A program made the translations under genes and the position numbers. A stretch of DNA of 64,000 nucleotides from CAYPHY01 sp964410625 (lineage in GTDB: Bacteria; Chloroflexota; Anaerolineae; Promineifilales; Promineifilaceae). Every line of letters starts with the position of its first letter. Positions within the stretch are counted from its first letter, which is position 1. Where the stretch lies: assembly GCA_964410625.1 (NCBI GenBank), contig CAYPHY010000004.1:62001-126000 (forward strand), read 5' to 3'. Shown piece after piece: positions 25,989-35,323 of the stretch. The notes below the pieces were generated by a model. It ran no database searches, was not told the DNA's origin, and saw nothing but the letters and a program-made list of their open reading frames with translations.

Positions 25989-26017
25989 TTGACATAGGCA
26001 TAAATGCCCATTACACT
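25989..26017 (+). promoter_or_regulatory. sigma-70-like promoter
   Basis: TTGACA (25989-25994), a 17-base spacer and TACACT (26012-26017). If used, transcription would start near 26024, downstream of the ATG at 26004, which would favour a later start codon such as GTG 26025. Confidence 0.4.
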
Positions 26018-27185
26018 ATGCAATGTGGTCGATGCTGGTCGTGTATATTGTCCCATTCAAATATTAACTCGCTTGCTCTTTCTGGGCTGTTTGTTTGTGC
26101 TGGTTATCGGGTGTCGCCCGCTACAACCAGCCCCGGTAGCAACACCAACATCGGCCGCCACCACCATTGTCGAAATAACTTCAACACTCCCACCACCGGC
26201 CGCGCCAACCAACACCCTGCCACCACCCACCGCCACCGAACCAGGACCTACCGCAAGCTCAACCCTCGTTCCTACCGAGCCGTCAACTTCGACCCCACAA
26301 CCAACCGAAACCCCTGCTCCTTCTGCGACGCCGGCCACAACTGCTACTCCCGTTCCCACTGCTACCCCGCTGATTGTCTTCCCGGAGTGGTTGACCTACC
26401 TCAATGACTTTCGGCAGATGGGCGGCGTTGCCCCTATTAACGAATTGGCCGCGCTGACGCTGGGCAGCCGCCTACACAGTGAATACATGACGCTCAATGA
26501 CGACCCAATTGCCCATTGGCAAGACCCCGGCAATCCGCTTTATAACCCGGCGGGAGACACGGCCGCCCGCAACAGCAACATCTTCGCCACCACCCAAACG
26601 GATGCCAACTTCATCTGGAGCATCAATTTCTGGGTGTCGGCCCCCTTTCATCTCGTCCCCATGCTGGCCCCCGGCCTGGCACGTGTCGGTTATGGCGATC
26701 ACATTGACCTGCAAGGAGATGTCAACATGGCCGCTGTCCTCGATGTTCGCTCGCTACGCAACCGTCCGGCCGATGATGTCACCTATCCGCTGATGTTCCC
26801 ACAAAACGGCGGCCGTACCTGGATCGTCCGCCACAGCATGAACGAATGGCCTGATCCACTGGAAAGCTGCCCTGGTTACACCCGCCCGGCCGGCGCGCCG
26901 ATCATCTTGCAATTGGGGGATGGCAACCTGACCCCTCACGTTGGCTACCATATCGTCTTGATGGATGGTGTGCCTATCGAAAGTTGTATTTTCGACGAAA
27001 CCAACTACTACAACACAAATGACTACGCGCAAAGCGAAGGGCGAAAAATCCTCAACGAGCAAGATGCTATCGTCATCATTCCCCGCCATCCGCTACCCAT
27101 TGACCGGCTCTATACCGTCCAGGTCGAGGCCAATGGGCAGGTTTACTCCTGGGAGTTTACGACGCAGCGGACGGCGGGAGGTTAG
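26004..27185 (+). CDS. CAP/SCP-domain lipoprotein with Pro/Thr-rich stalk
   Basis: A 393-residue protein. A hydrophobic segment RLLFLGCLFVLVIGC ends in a lipobox-like VIGC, followed by about 90 residues of Pro/Thr/Ala stalk (TPTSAATT, TETPAPSATPATT), then a globular domain from about residue 130. That domain opens like CAP/SCP proteins: WLTYLNDFRQMGGVAPINELAALTLGSRLHSEYM, with later HW and NIFA segments and INFWVSAPFHLVPMLAPG. The C-terminal 100 residues look like an Ig-like add-on ending VEANGQVYSWEFTT. It is probably a surface protein; function in bacteria is unclear. The start is uncertain because a promoter-like sequence overlaps it. Confidence 0.8.
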   Translation: MPITLCNVVDAGRVYCPIQILTRLLFLGCLFVLVIGCRPLQPAPVATPTSAATTIVEITSTLPPPAAPTNTLPPPTATEPGPTASSTLVPTEPSTSTPQPTETPAPSATPATTATPVPTATPLIVFPEWLTYLNDFRQMGGVAPINELAALTLGSRLHSEYMTLNDDPIAHWQDPGNPLYNPAGDTAARNSNIFATTQTDANFIWSINFWVSAPFHLVPMLAPGLARVGYGDHIDLQGDVNMAAVLDVRSLRNRPADDVTYPLMFPQNGGRTWIVRHSMNEWPDPLESCPGYTRPAGAPIILQLGDGNLTPHVGYHIVLMDGVPIESCIFDETNYYNTNDYAQSEGRKILNEQDAIVIIPRHPLPIDRLYTVQVEANGQVYSWEFTTQRTAGG

Positions 27186-27480
27186 AGATTAGAGAATTAG
27201 AGATTGGTGTATTCCCCAATCTCCACTATCCAATCCCCTCTCCTATGCGGCACGAACGGCCGCCATCTCCGCTTCCCTCACGCCCTTACGCAATTCGGAA
27301 CCAAGCCAGACCCTCCAGATAGGGCCGACGATTACCGAAGTCAGTCCGCCGGAAAACAGAATGAGGCTTTGAGAGCCACTGAAAGTGTCCAGCTCAAGAA
27401 ATGTCCAATTCCTGTTCAATCCGCTATACTTGCGAAACCATTAACCGTTGACCGTTAACCATTTTATGAGGTACGCGCCT
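27186..27480. repeat. intergenic stretch of low-complexity repeats
   Basis: AGAGATTAGAGAATTAGAGA words (27184-27212) face CCAATCTCCACTATCC, and ACCATTAACCGTTGACCGTT with its complement fills 27438-27464. No gene is supported between them. Confidence 0.6.
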
Positions 27481-27885
27481 ATGAATCTAACCGTCGGCCA
27501 AACCGCCAGCCGCACCCTGACGCTCACCGCTGCCCATGTACAAACCTTCGCCGAGCTGACCGGCGATTACAACCCGCTGCATTTCGACGAGGAATTTGCA
27601 GCAGGGACGAAGTTCGGCCGCCTAGTTGTCCAGGGCGGATTAACCACCGGCCTGCTGCACGCGCTGGTAGCGATGGATATGCCCGGCCCCGGAACCGTCT
27701 TTCTCAGCCAAAACTGGAAGTTCACCGCGCCCGTCTATATCGGTGACACGATTACGGCTACGGCCGAACTCCTCTCCATCCACGCCAGCAAACCCGTCAC
27801 CCAGCTTGGAATTACCGTCACGCGACAGGATGGGGAGGTGGTGTTGGAGGGGGAGGCGTGGTGTTACACTTTCGGTCAGAAGTAG
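27481..27885 (+). CDS. MaoC-like hotdog enoyl-CoA hydratase/dehydratase
   Basis: A 134-residue protein of the (R)-specific enoyl-CoA hydratase type. The active-site segment is FAELTGDYNPLHFDEEFAAGTKFGRLVVQGGLTTGLL, where Asp and His of the D-x-NPLH motif are catalytic; FLSQNWKFTAPVYIGDTITATAELL follows. Such enzymes hydrate trans-2-enoyl-CoA and feed polyhydroxyalkanoate or fatty acid pathways. I start at ATG 27481; an earlier ATG lies in repeat-derived sequence. It is followed after 35 bases by an MFS gene. Confidence 0.92.
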   Translation: MNLTVGQTASRTLTLTAAHVQTFAELTGDYNPLHFDEEFAAGTKFGRLVVQGGLTTGLLHALVAMDMPGPGTVFLSQNWKFTAPVYIGDTITATAELLSIHASKPVTQLGITVTRQDGEVVLEGEAWCYTFGQK

Positions 27886-27920
27886 GGACTGCTTACTGAC
27901 CCTAATGGTAGCCAAAACCA

Positions 27921-29126
27921 ATGACCCACTCCAAATGGCCCACCCTCCTCCTCCTCGCCCTGGCCGAACTGTTGGCGATGGCCGTCTGGTTTTCAGCCTC
28001 GGCCGTGGTTCCCGCACTGACGGCCGCCTGGAATCTCGACGATAGCGGCCGTTCCTGGCTCACCATGTCAGTCCAACTCGGCTTTGTCGTTGGCGCGTTT
28101 GGCTCCGCCTTGCTCAATCTGGCCGACCGCATCCCCGCCCGGCGACTCTTCACCCTCTCCGCCCTATTGGCCGCACTCGCGACTGCGCTCATCCCGTTGC
28201 TGGCTACCGGCCTCGCCCTGGCCTTGCCTCTGCGCTTCCTAACTGGCCTTTTTCTTGCCGGGGTCTATCCGGTGGGGATGAAAATCATGGCTACCTGGAC
28301 AAAGGAAGATCGCGGCCTGGGGATTGGCTTGTTGGTTGGCGCATTGACCATCGGCTCGGCCGCGCCCCACCTGCTCAATGCCTTTGGCGGCGTCGGCGCA
28401 TGGCAACCGGTACTTTATCTGGCGGCCGCGTTCGCCCTCGCTGGCAGCTTGCTCGCCGCCCTCTTTGTGAACGAAGGGCCATACAAGACCGCTTCGCCGA
28501 GCTTCAACTGGAAGTATGTCGGAGAAATCTGGCGCGACCGTGACCTGGTGCTGGCGAACCTCGGCTATCTGGGCCATATGTGGGAACTCTATGCGATGTG
28601 GGCCTGGGTTCCCGTTTTCTTGCTGGCAAGCTTTGAATTATCCGGCCTCGCCCCAGCCTGGGCCAGCACCATTGCTTTCGCCGTAATCGCCGTTGGCGGG
28701 CTGGGCAGCCTGCTGGCCGGGCAACTGGCCGACCGGCTGGGGCGCACGGCCGTCACCATCACCTCCCTGCTGCTCAGCGGTCTCTGTGCGCTAACCGTCG
28801 GCCTGCTCTTCGGCGGCAATCCATTCTGGCTATCGGCCGTCTGCCTGCTCTGGGGCTTCGCCGTCGTCGCCGATTCCGCCCAATTCTCGGCGGCGATCAG
28901 CGAACTGTGCCACCCCGAATACACCGGCACGGCACTGACCCTCCAGACCAGCCTCGGCTTCTTACTTACCCTGATTACCATCCGCCTCATCCCACTCCTC
29001 GAACAACAAATTGGCTGGCAATGGGCCTTCGCTTTGCTGGCCTTCGGTCCGGCGGTGGGCGTGTGGGCAATGGGGTCGCTGCGCCGCTCCCCGGCGGCCG
29101 TTCGCCTCGCCGGAGGCAGAGGGTAA
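27921..29126 (+). CDS. MFS transporter (cyanate/nitrate-like group)
   Basis: A 401-residue membrane protein with 12 predicted helices in two six-helix halves. The N-terminal half has SWLTMSVQLGFVVGAFGSALLNLADRIPARRL, matching the MFS loop 2-3 signature (G-x-x-x-D-R). The second half has VGGLGSLLAGQLADRLGRTAVT, the equivalent loop. Substrate cannot be told from the sequence. Its stop lies 4 bases before the GTG start of the LuxR-type regulator, so the two form an operon and the regulator may control, or respond to, the transported compound. Confidence 0.92.
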   Translation: MTHSKWPTLLLLALAELLAMAVWFSASAVVPALTAAWNLDDSGRSWLTMSVQLGFVVGAFGSALLNLADRIPARRLFTLSALLAALATALIPLLATGLALALPLRFLTGLFLAGVYPVGMKIMATWTKEDRGLGIGLLVGALTIGSAAPHLLNAFGGVGAWQPVLYLAAAFALAGSLLAALFVNEGPYKTASPSFNWKYVGEIWRDRDLVLANLGYLGHMWELYAMWAWVPVFLLASFELSGLAPAWASTIAFAVIAVGGLGSLLAGQLADRLGRTAVTITSLLLSGLCALTVGLLFGGNPFWLSAVCLLWGFAVVADSAQFSAAISELCHPEYTGTALTLQTSLGFLLTLITIRLIPLLEQQIGWQWAFALLAFGPAVGVWAMGSLRRSPAAVRLAGGRG

Positions 29127-29130
29127 TTCT

Positions 29131-31818
29131 GTGTCCTCATCCAGGCTGCCTGACCTGCTGCAAGCCAAGCTGCAAACCCCCACTTTGCGGCCGTCGCTGG
29201 TCGCCCGTCCACGCCTGACCGAGAAACTAACCCAGGGGCTTGCTGCCCGGTTGCTGCTGATCTCCGCCCCTGCTGGTTATGGCAAGACCACCCTCGTCGC
29301 CGACTGGTCAAAACAATTAACGATTGACAATCATCAATTGACCATTGACCATTGTTCCTGGCTCTCTTTGGATGAGCGCGACAACGATCCGGCGCGATTC
29401 CTCACCTATCTCATCGCCGCATTGGAAAAGTTTGCGCCCCATTGCGGAGAAATCGCCCGCTCCCAATTACCGCAGCCGTTAAGCGTAGCAACTGCCCTGA
29501 CGAATAGCTTGACCGATAACCTGTCGGCCGCACCCTATGTGCTGGTATTGGACGATTATCATCTGATCAGCAGTGCAACTATCCACGAGGCATTGGCCCT
29601 ACTGATCGATCACGCGCCGCCCTCGCTGCACATCACCATCACCACCCGCGAAGACCCGCCGCTGCCGCTGGCACGTTGGCGAGCGCGAGGCCAACTGGTT
29701 GAGATTCGCGCCGCCGACTTGCGTTTTACCACGGCCGAAGCGGCGACTTTCCTGGAGCAGGTGATGGGGCTATCGCTGGCGGCCGAAGAAATCAACGCCG
29801 TTGAATCGCGGACCGAAGGTTGGGCTGCCGGGCTACAACTGGCAGCCCTGGCGTTGGAGGGGGAAACGGAGCGTAACCAATCCGTCTACGCACTGCTCGA
29901 CCAGCTCAGCGGCGAAAGCTCTCTGATTGCCAACTATCTGTTGGCCGAAGTCTTTGCGCGGCAAACGGCCGCCACCCAGCGCTTCCTGCTCGACACTTCG
30001 ATTTTGGAGCGCCTTAGCGCCCCGTTGTGCGCGGCCGTTCTCGCCGGGCCGGCGGCCGATAGCCAACCATGGGTTGCCCAGGCGCAAGCGCAACTAGAGC
30101 AATTGCACCTGGCGAACCTCTTCCTGGTGTCGCTCGACAACCGTGGCGAATGGTTTCAGTACCACCAGTTGTTCCGCGAATTTCTTTGGCAACGGCTGCA
30201 ACGTACGCAACCGGAGCGAGAACCCCTGTTGCATCAGGCGGCCGCCCACTGGTTGCAGCAAGCGGGACAGACGACCGAAGCGGTGTCCCATTGGCTGCTT
30301 GCTCGGCAACCGGAGACGGCCGCGCCGCTGATCGCTGGAATGGTGCTAAACCATCTGCATCGCGGGGAGATTGTCACAGTTCGCAACTGGTTGGAGCAAC
30401 TGCCGGAAGCGCTTATCTTGCAGCAACCGACGCTGGCGTTGGCCCGGTTGTGGCTATTTGCCAGCGTTAACCAGCCCGCAGCAATTGCCAGCGAAGGGCC
30501 GCAATTGGCGGCGCAATTGGCCGCCCAGAGCGAACAGACGGCCGAAGAACTTCCACTGGCGGCCGAGACGCTGGCGGTGATGGCCGTCGGCGCGGCGATG
30601 ACTTATGATGCGGAAAAAGCGTTGGCGCTGGCGCGACAGGCCGAGGCCCAACCCGGTTTGGCCGATCCTTTTGCCCGCGCCCATGTCACCTTCGCCCTCG
30701 CCGCCGCTTATAAGGTTGGCGGCTCCTTCCACGAGTCGGAACAGCACTTTCGCCAATCTGAAGCGTTGGCCTCGCTGGCCGGGGCTGACTATCTCGCTTT
30801 TTCGGCCGTGGCCAATCTGGCGTCGTTGCAGTTAGAGTGGGGCAGGCTGGTTGAGGCTGAGGCGTCGTGCCGCCATGCGCTCCGTCTGCTGCAAGCCTCA
30901 CCCACCTCGGACAACAGCATGGAGAAGCCCCATGCCGGTTGGATCTATTGGACGTTGGGCACCATCGCCTATTACCGGAATGATTTAGACCTCGCCCAGC
31001 AATACGCTGACCGTAGCGTGCCGCTGTGCGAGATTTGGGGAAACCATTCACTGGCAACCTTCGGCCAATTGCTGCGGGCGCGGCTGGCCCAGACACAAGG
31101 CGACCTGGGAGCGGCCCAATCCATGCTCGATTATGCCGCGCGGCTGGCCCGCCAAAGCGCTGACCAGCGTCTGAGCCAGCGGGTGCTTCACCAACGACTG
31201 TCCATTGCCCTGCAACAGCACGACCATTATGCGGCGCGGCATTGGCTGGAACTGATCCGCAGCCAGGGCAGCGGCCGCTTTCGCTTTCGCAACCATCTGG
31301 CCGAGGCTCGCTTTGCGCTGGCCGAAGGACAACCGGAAACGACGCTCCACCACACCGCCGCCGCGCGTCAGGAGTTAGAAAGCGTTGTGAATGTGGTCTC
31401 TGCGCGAATCCAGGCGCTTACCCTGGAAGCACTGGCTTACCACGCGCTGGGGCAACGGCCGCAAGCACAGCAAAGCTTTGAGCAGGCGTTGGCCCTCGGT
31501 GAACCGGGGAATTTTATCCGCCCATTGGCTGATGAAGGGCAAGCGGTGGCTGCGCTTCTCGCCAGCACAACAGCCTATCCTGACTACGTAGGACGGCTGG
31601 CCGCTGCCTTTGCCCTACCCGCCGCCCCTGCACCCTCGCCCAATCTCACCCCCCGCGAACAGGAGATCCTGCGTCTATTGGCGCTGGGGCTTTCCAACCG
31701 CGAGATGGCCGAGCAGCTTGTGATCGCCGAAAGCACGCTCAAACGCCACCTCAGCAACCTCTATCTCAAGCTCGATGTCCACAGCCGCACCCAGGCCCTG
31801 GCGGCAATCAAGTCCTAG
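29131..31818 (+). CDS. MalT-type LuxR family transcriptional activator
   Basis: An 895-residue large ATP-binding LuxR regulator. An NTPase domain starts near residue 45 with LISAPAGYGKTTLVADW (P-loop) and later YVLVLDDYHLI (Walker B). About 400 residues of TPR-like helical repeats follow, then a C-terminal LuxR helix-turn-helix (about residues 828-890): LTPREQEILRLLALGLSNRE, IAESTLKRHLSNLYLKL. I use GTG 29131, with GAGGG 7 bases upstream and just 4 bases after the MFS stop; a longer frame overlaps that gene. Between the P-loop and the next conserved WLSLDERDNDP sits an extra QLTIDNHQLTIDH encoded by an intergenic-type repeat. The inducer is unknown. Confidence 0.93.
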   Translation: MSSSRLPDLLQAKLQTPTLRPSLVARPRLTEKLTQGLAARLLLISAPAGYGKTTLVADWSKQLTIDNHQLTIDHCSWLSLDERDNDPARFLTYLIAALEKFAPHCGEIARSQLPQPLSVATALTNSLTDNLSAAPYVLVLDDYHLISSATIHEALALLIDHAPPSLHITITTREDPPLPLARWRARGQLVEIRAADLRFTTAEAATFLEQVMGLSLAAEEINAVESRTEGWAAGLQLAALALEGETERNQSVYALLDQLSGESSLIANYLLAEVFARQTAATQRFLLDTSILERLSAPLCAAVLAGPAADSQPWVAQAQAQLEQLHLANLFLVSLDNRGEWFQYHQLFREFLWQRLQRTQPEREPLLHQAAAHWLQQAGQTTEAVSHWLLARQPETAAPLIAGMVLNHLHRGEIVTVRNWLEQLPEALILQQPTLALARLWLFASVNQPAAIASEGPQLAAQLAAQSEQTAEELPLAAETLAVMAVGAAMTYDAEKALALARQAEAQPGLADPFARAHVTFALAAAYKVGGSFHESEQHFRQSEALASLAGADYLAFSAVANLASLQLEWGRLVEAEASCRHALRLLQASPTSDNSMEKPHAGWIYWTLGTIAYYRNDLDLAQQYADRSVPLCEIWGNHSLATFGQLLRARLAQTQGDLGAAQSMLDYAARLARQSADQRLSQRVLHQRLSIALQQHDHYAARHWLELIRSQGSGRFRFRNHLAEARFALAEGQPETTLHHTAAARQELESVVNVVSARIQALTLEALAYHALGQRPQAQQSFEQALALGEPGNFIRPLADEGQAVAALLASTTAYPDYVGRLAAAFALPAAPAPSPNLTPREQEILRLLALGLSNREMAEQLVIAESTLKRHLSNLYLKLDVHSRTQALAAIKS
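29314..29354 (+). repeat. repeat insertion inside the LuxR regulator gene
   Basis: CAATTAACGATTGACAATCA followed by TCAATTGACCATTGACCATTG resembles the AACCGTTGACCGTTAACC gap filler at 27438. It encodes about 13 residues absent from the usual motif spacing. Confidence 0.6.
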
Positions 31819-31844
31819 TAACACGATACTTCGACTACTCAGTA

Positions 31845-32065
31845 CAAGTTTGGTAAATCGTGCGTTGAATGAGCGATTTGGCAAATCGCTCTACATTTTG
31901 AGAAAAATACAACCCCAAACTACACCTTTTGTATCCTCCCTGATTCGGCCGTATAAGGTAGAGTAGACAGTAAATAGTGAGGAGTGGGGAGTGGAGCGTG
32001 AAGAGTCTCCCAGTCTCTGAGTCTCTAAGTCTCCGATCTCGAATCTCCAATCTCCAACTAAACCA
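31845..32065. repeat. family B palindrome plus CTCCAATCTCC-type runs
   Basis: Divergent family B copies occupy 31850-31895 (TTTGGTAAATCGTGC, GAGCGATTTGGCAAATCGCTC). GTCTCCCAGTCTCTGAGTCTC and related words fill 32007-32060. No gene is visible here. Confidence 0.75.
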
Positions 32066-32080
32066 ATCAAGGAGGCCATG

Positions 32081-33874
32081 ATGTCAAACCTGTTACCCAA
32101 CGACGCCCGCGCTGCATTAGAGTGGAGCTGGGCTGACTATCAACCACACTTCCAACGCCTATCGGCCGTCACCTTGCGCCCCAGCAATGTGGCCGAATGG
32201 CTGGCGGAGTGGACGCACCTGTCCAGCCTGCTCTCCGAGGTAGCGGCCAGACTGCATGTCATCTACAACCAGGACACAACCGACGAAGCGGCCGAAAAAC
32301 GCTTCTTCCGCTTTCTGGAGGATGTTGTCCCCGCGGCCGAAGCGGCCGAACAACAGTTGCGCCAAAAGCTGCTCGATTACGCGCCGGAACCCTCTGGGAC
32401 AACCATTGCCGACATTGAAGCCGTAGCCGAAGCAATGGCGATACCGCCCACAATGGCTGTGCCGTTGCGCAACATCCGCGCCGAGGCACAGTTGTTCCGC
32501 GAAGCGAACCTGCCTCTGCAAGTCGAAGCGAAGAAGCTGGAAGCGGAATATGAAAAGCTGATTGGGGCACAAACCATCGTCTGGGAAGGGGAAGAGTTGC
32601 CGCTGCCGCAGTTACGGCCGCTGCTCAACCAACCCGACCGGCAAAAGCGGGAGCAAGTATGGCGGCTGGCCCAGGCACGCCGCCTGCAAGACCGCGAGGC
32701 CATTAACCAGGTGTGGCAGGGGCTGCTGGCACTGCGCGCTCAGATCGCCGCCAATGCCGGTTGCCGCGACTATCGCGATTACACCTGGAAAAACTACCTG
32801 CGCTTCGACTATACCCCCGAAGACGCCCAGACCTTCCAAAAGGCGATTGAACAGCATTGCGTACCCGCCGCCACGCGCATCTATGAACGCCACCGCCAAC
32901 GACTGGGGCTGGATAGCTTGCGGCCGTGGGACATCACCGATGGCCTCTTTAACCAACCCGTCGATCCACCAGGGACGGAACCTTTACAGCCATATCGCAC
33001 CACCGAAGAGTTTTTGGCGAAGACGGCGGCCGTCTTTCGCGCGGTTGATCCCCAGGTGGCGGCCGGTTTCGAGATGATGATCGCCGAAAACCTGCTCGAC
33101 GTGGACAACCGCAAGGGCAAAGCACCAGGTGGCTACCAGGCTTATTTTCCACTGGCGCGGCGGCCGTTCATCTTTATGAATGGCGTTGGGACCCACCAGG
33201 ACGTACAGACCATGCTCCATGAGGTCGGTCACGCCTTCCACGCCTTCTCTATCGGCCACCTGCCTTACTATCCCCAACTGTCGGTGCCGATGGAGTTTAA
33301 CGAAGTCGCCTCGATGGGGATGGAACTGTTGGCCGCGCCCTATCTGGCGGCCAATGGCACAAACGGCCAGGTCAAAGCGGGCTTTTATACGGCGGCTGAG
33401 GCCGCGCGGGCGCGAATTGAACATCTGGAGCAAATCCTGTTGCTCTGGCCCTACATCGCCGTCGTAGATGCCTTCCAGCATTGGGCTTATACCCACATCG
33501 AGGAAGCGGCCGACAGCGCAAACTGTGACGCCCAATGGCTGGAACTGATGCGACGCTTCATCCCCGGCGTGGATTGGCACGGCCAGGAGACGGACCTCGC
33601 CACCAGTTGGCAACGGCGGCTGCACATCTTTATCGCCCCCTTCTACTACATCGAATATGGCCTGGCCCAACTCGGCGCAGTGCAGGTCTGGCGCAACGCC
33701 CTGCAAGACCAGGCCGGGGCGCTGGCCCGCTATCGCCAGGCACTCGCGCTCGGTGGCACTAAGACGCTGCCCGAACTATTCGCCACCGCCGGCGCACGCT
33801 TCGCCTTCGACAAAGAGACGATGGGAGAAGCGGTGGCGTTGATTGAAGAGCAGATTAAGGAGTTGGAGAATTAG
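32081..33874 (+). CDS. M3-family oligoendopeptidase (PepF-like)
   Basis: A 597-residue zinc metallopeptidase that cuts short peptides in the cytoplasm. The zinc site is QTMLHEVGHAFHAFS (HEXXH, near residue 380) with the third ligand Glu in FNEVASMGMELL 25-30 residues later. The long helical N-terminal part and the conserved C-terminal PFYYIEYGLAQLGAVQVW place it in the PepF group. Two ATG codons are adjacent; the second (32081) is better spaced from AGGAGG. It stands alone between repeat blocks. Confidence 0.95.
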   Translation: MSNLLPNDARAALEWSWADYQPHFQRLSAVTLRPSNVAEWLAEWTHLSSLLSEVAARLHVIYNQDTTDEAAEKRFFRFLEDVVPAAEAAEQQLRQKLLDYAPEPSGTTIADIEAVAEAMAIPPTMAVPLRNIRAEAQLFREANLPLQVEAKKLEAEYEKLIGAQTIVWEGEELPLPQLRPLLNQPDRQKREQVWRLAQARRLQDREAINQVWQGLLALRAQIAANAGCRDYRDYTWKNYLRFDYTPEDAQTFQKAIEQHCVPAATRIYERHRQRLGLDSLRPWDITDGLFNQPVDPPGTEPLQPYRTTEEFLAKTAAVFRAVDPQVAAGFEMMIAENLLDVDNRKGKAPGGYQAYFPLARRPFIFMNGVGTHQDVQTMLHEVGHAFHAFSIGHLPYYPQLSVPMEFNEVASMGMELLAAPYLAANGTNGQVKAGFYTAAEAARARIEHLEQILLLWPYIAVVDAFQHWAYTHIEEAADSANCDAQWLELMRRFIPGVDWHGQETDLATSWQRRLHIFIAPFYYIEYGLAQLGAVQVWRNALQDQAGALARYRQALALGGTKTLPELFATAGARFAFDKETMGEAVALIEEQIKELEN

Positions 33875-33976
33875 AGATTGGGAGATTGAGAGACTGGGAG
33901 ACTGGGAGACTAGGAGATTGGGAGATTATAAGCACACAGTCTCTCAATCTCTTAGTCTCCTAATCTCCCAGTCTCC
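33875..33976. repeat. inverted low-complexity repeat GAGATTGGGAGACTGG
   Basis: Runs of GGGAGATTGAGAGACTGGGA on the left face CTCTCAATCTCTTAGTCTCC and TAATCTCCCAGTCTCC on the right, forming a hairpin of about 100 bases between the PepF and epimerase genes. Confidence 0.85.
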
Positions 33977-33991
33977 TCCTCCGGAGGAACC

Positions 33992-34996
33992 ATGAAACTA
34001 CTCATCCTCGGCGGTCCGAAGTTTTTGGGGCGGGCGTTGATTGATGCGGCACAGGCGTATGGGCATGAAGTCACGTTATTTAATCGCGGCCGCACCAACG
34101 CCGAACTATACCCGGAAGTGGAAAAGCTCTATGGCGACCGTGATGGCGGTCTGGATGCGCTGCGCGGCCGTCACTGGGACGCGGTAGTAGATACCTGTGG
34201 CTATGTGCCGCGTGTGGTCGAATCATCGGCGGCGCTGCTGTCTGACGCGGCCGATCACTACACCTTTGTCTCCAGTCTCTCCGTCTATAGCGGCGGGGGC
34301 GCAGCCGGGCGGGACGAAAGCGCGGCGGTGGGGACACTGGAAGACGAAAGCGTTGAAGAAATCACCGGTGAAACGTATGGCCCGCTAAAGGCACTCTGTG
34401 AGCAGGCGGCCGAACGCCACTTCCCCGGCCGCGCTCTGACTGTTCGCGCCGGGCTGATCGTTGGCCCCCATGATGCCTCCGACCGCTTCACCTACTGGCC
34501 CTGGCGCGTCGCCCAGGGAGGCGAAGTGCTGGCCCCCGAAACCCCCGATTACCGCGTGCAACTGATTGACGTGGGCGATCTGGCAAGCTGGATCATCCGC
34601 ATGGCCGAAGCGCGAAAGGGTGGCGTCTACAACGCCACTGGCCCGGCTGGTGCGCTGAAGCTGGGCGAGATATTACAGACCAGCAAGGAAGTCAGCGACA
34701 GTGATGCCACCTTCACCTGGGTCACAGAAGAATTTCTGCTGGCCGAAGAAGTCGGCCCCTGGATTGAGTTGCCGCTGTGGATTCCCTCCTCCGACCCGGA
34801 TGCGGCCGGGTTCCACTCCTTCGATATCAGCAAGGCCATTGCTGATGGGCTAACTTTTCGGCCGCTGGCCGACACCATCCGCGACACATTGGCCTGGGCA
34901 GCCACACGCGCGGCCGATTGGCAATGGCGTGCTGGCCTTTCCCGTGACAAAGAAAGGGCGCTATTAGATAAGTGGCACGAAGCCGCGCGGGGCTAA
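33992..34996 (+). CDS. NAD-dependent epimerase/dehydratase (extended SDR)
   Basis: A 334-residue Rossmann-fold protein. The nucleotide-binding motif is LLILGGPKFLGRALIDAA (a GGxxFxG variant of GxxGxxG), with AVVDTCGYVPR, YTFVSSLSVYSGG and TYGPLKALCEQAAE following. The usual YxxxK catalytic pair corresponds to YGPLK. Relatives of this variant include nucleotide-sugar epimerases and reductases; the substrate is unknown. A strong GGAGG lies before the ATG. Confidence 0.9.
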   Translation: MKLLILGGPKFLGRALIDAAQAYGHEVTLFNRGRTNAELYPEVEKLYGDRDGGLDALRGRHWDAVVDTCGYVPRVVESSAALLSDAADHYTFVSSLSVYSGGGAAGRDESAAVGTLEDESVEEITGETYGPLKALCEQAAERHFPGRALTVRAGLIVGPHDASDRFTYWPWRVAQGGEVLAPETPDYRVQLIDVGDLASWIIRMAEARKGGVYNATGPAGALKLGEILQTSKEVSDSDATFTWVTEEFLLAEEVGPWIELPLWIPSSDPDAAGFHSFDISKAIADGLTFRPLADTIRDTLAWAATRAADWQWRAGLSRDKERALLDKWHEAARG

Positions 34997-35082
34997 GAGC
35001 GACCGTTCTGAAGAGCACCGTCTATTGTTGAATCATCGCGCTGGCTTGAGCGGGCGTTGCCTTCTAATGCGGCTGGGTTACT

Positions 35083-35122
35083 GTCGGGCGGCCTTGCTAG
35101 AGAAATAGCAGGGCCGCCCGAC
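35083..35122 (+). terminator. GC-rich hairpin, probable terminator
   Basis: GTCGGGCGGCC (35083-35093) pairs with GGCCGCCCGAC (35112-35122), extended inside by TGCTA/TAGCA. TGTTATTTT follows. It lies 87 bases after the epimerase stop. Confidence 0.7.
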
Positions 35123-35166
35123 CAATGCTGTTATTTTCCCAAATATAAACAAATTCAATCTGTCTA

Positions 35167-35195
35167 TTGACTTTTCAAACCATTGCCTTTACTAT
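35167..35195 (+). promoter_or_regulatory. sigma-70-like promoter in AT-rich stretch
   Basis: TTGACT (35167-35172), 17 bases, TACTAT (35190-35195), in a strikingly A+T-rich region (35150-35280) upstream of the MFS gene. The rest of 34997-35323 holds only this and the terminator. Confidence 0.5.
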
Positions 35196-35323
35196 ATGGT
35201 CATTGTTTTTAGAAAATCAAATAAAGTATTAAATTTATTAATATCAAAATTGATTTTCTACACAATTAGCGATTCATTCCTCAGTTGGTTGAACGACTAG
35301 CACGAGACATATTAAAAAGGTAA

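Noticed and set aside
28589..29311. 240-residue minus-strand ORF across the MFS/LuxR junction
   Set aside because: It opposes two well supported genes and has shadow-type composition.
34997..35323. tRNA or other structured RNA in the AT-rich gap
   Set aside because: No cloverleaf or conserved RNA motif; only a terminator hairpin and a promoter-like pair are visible.
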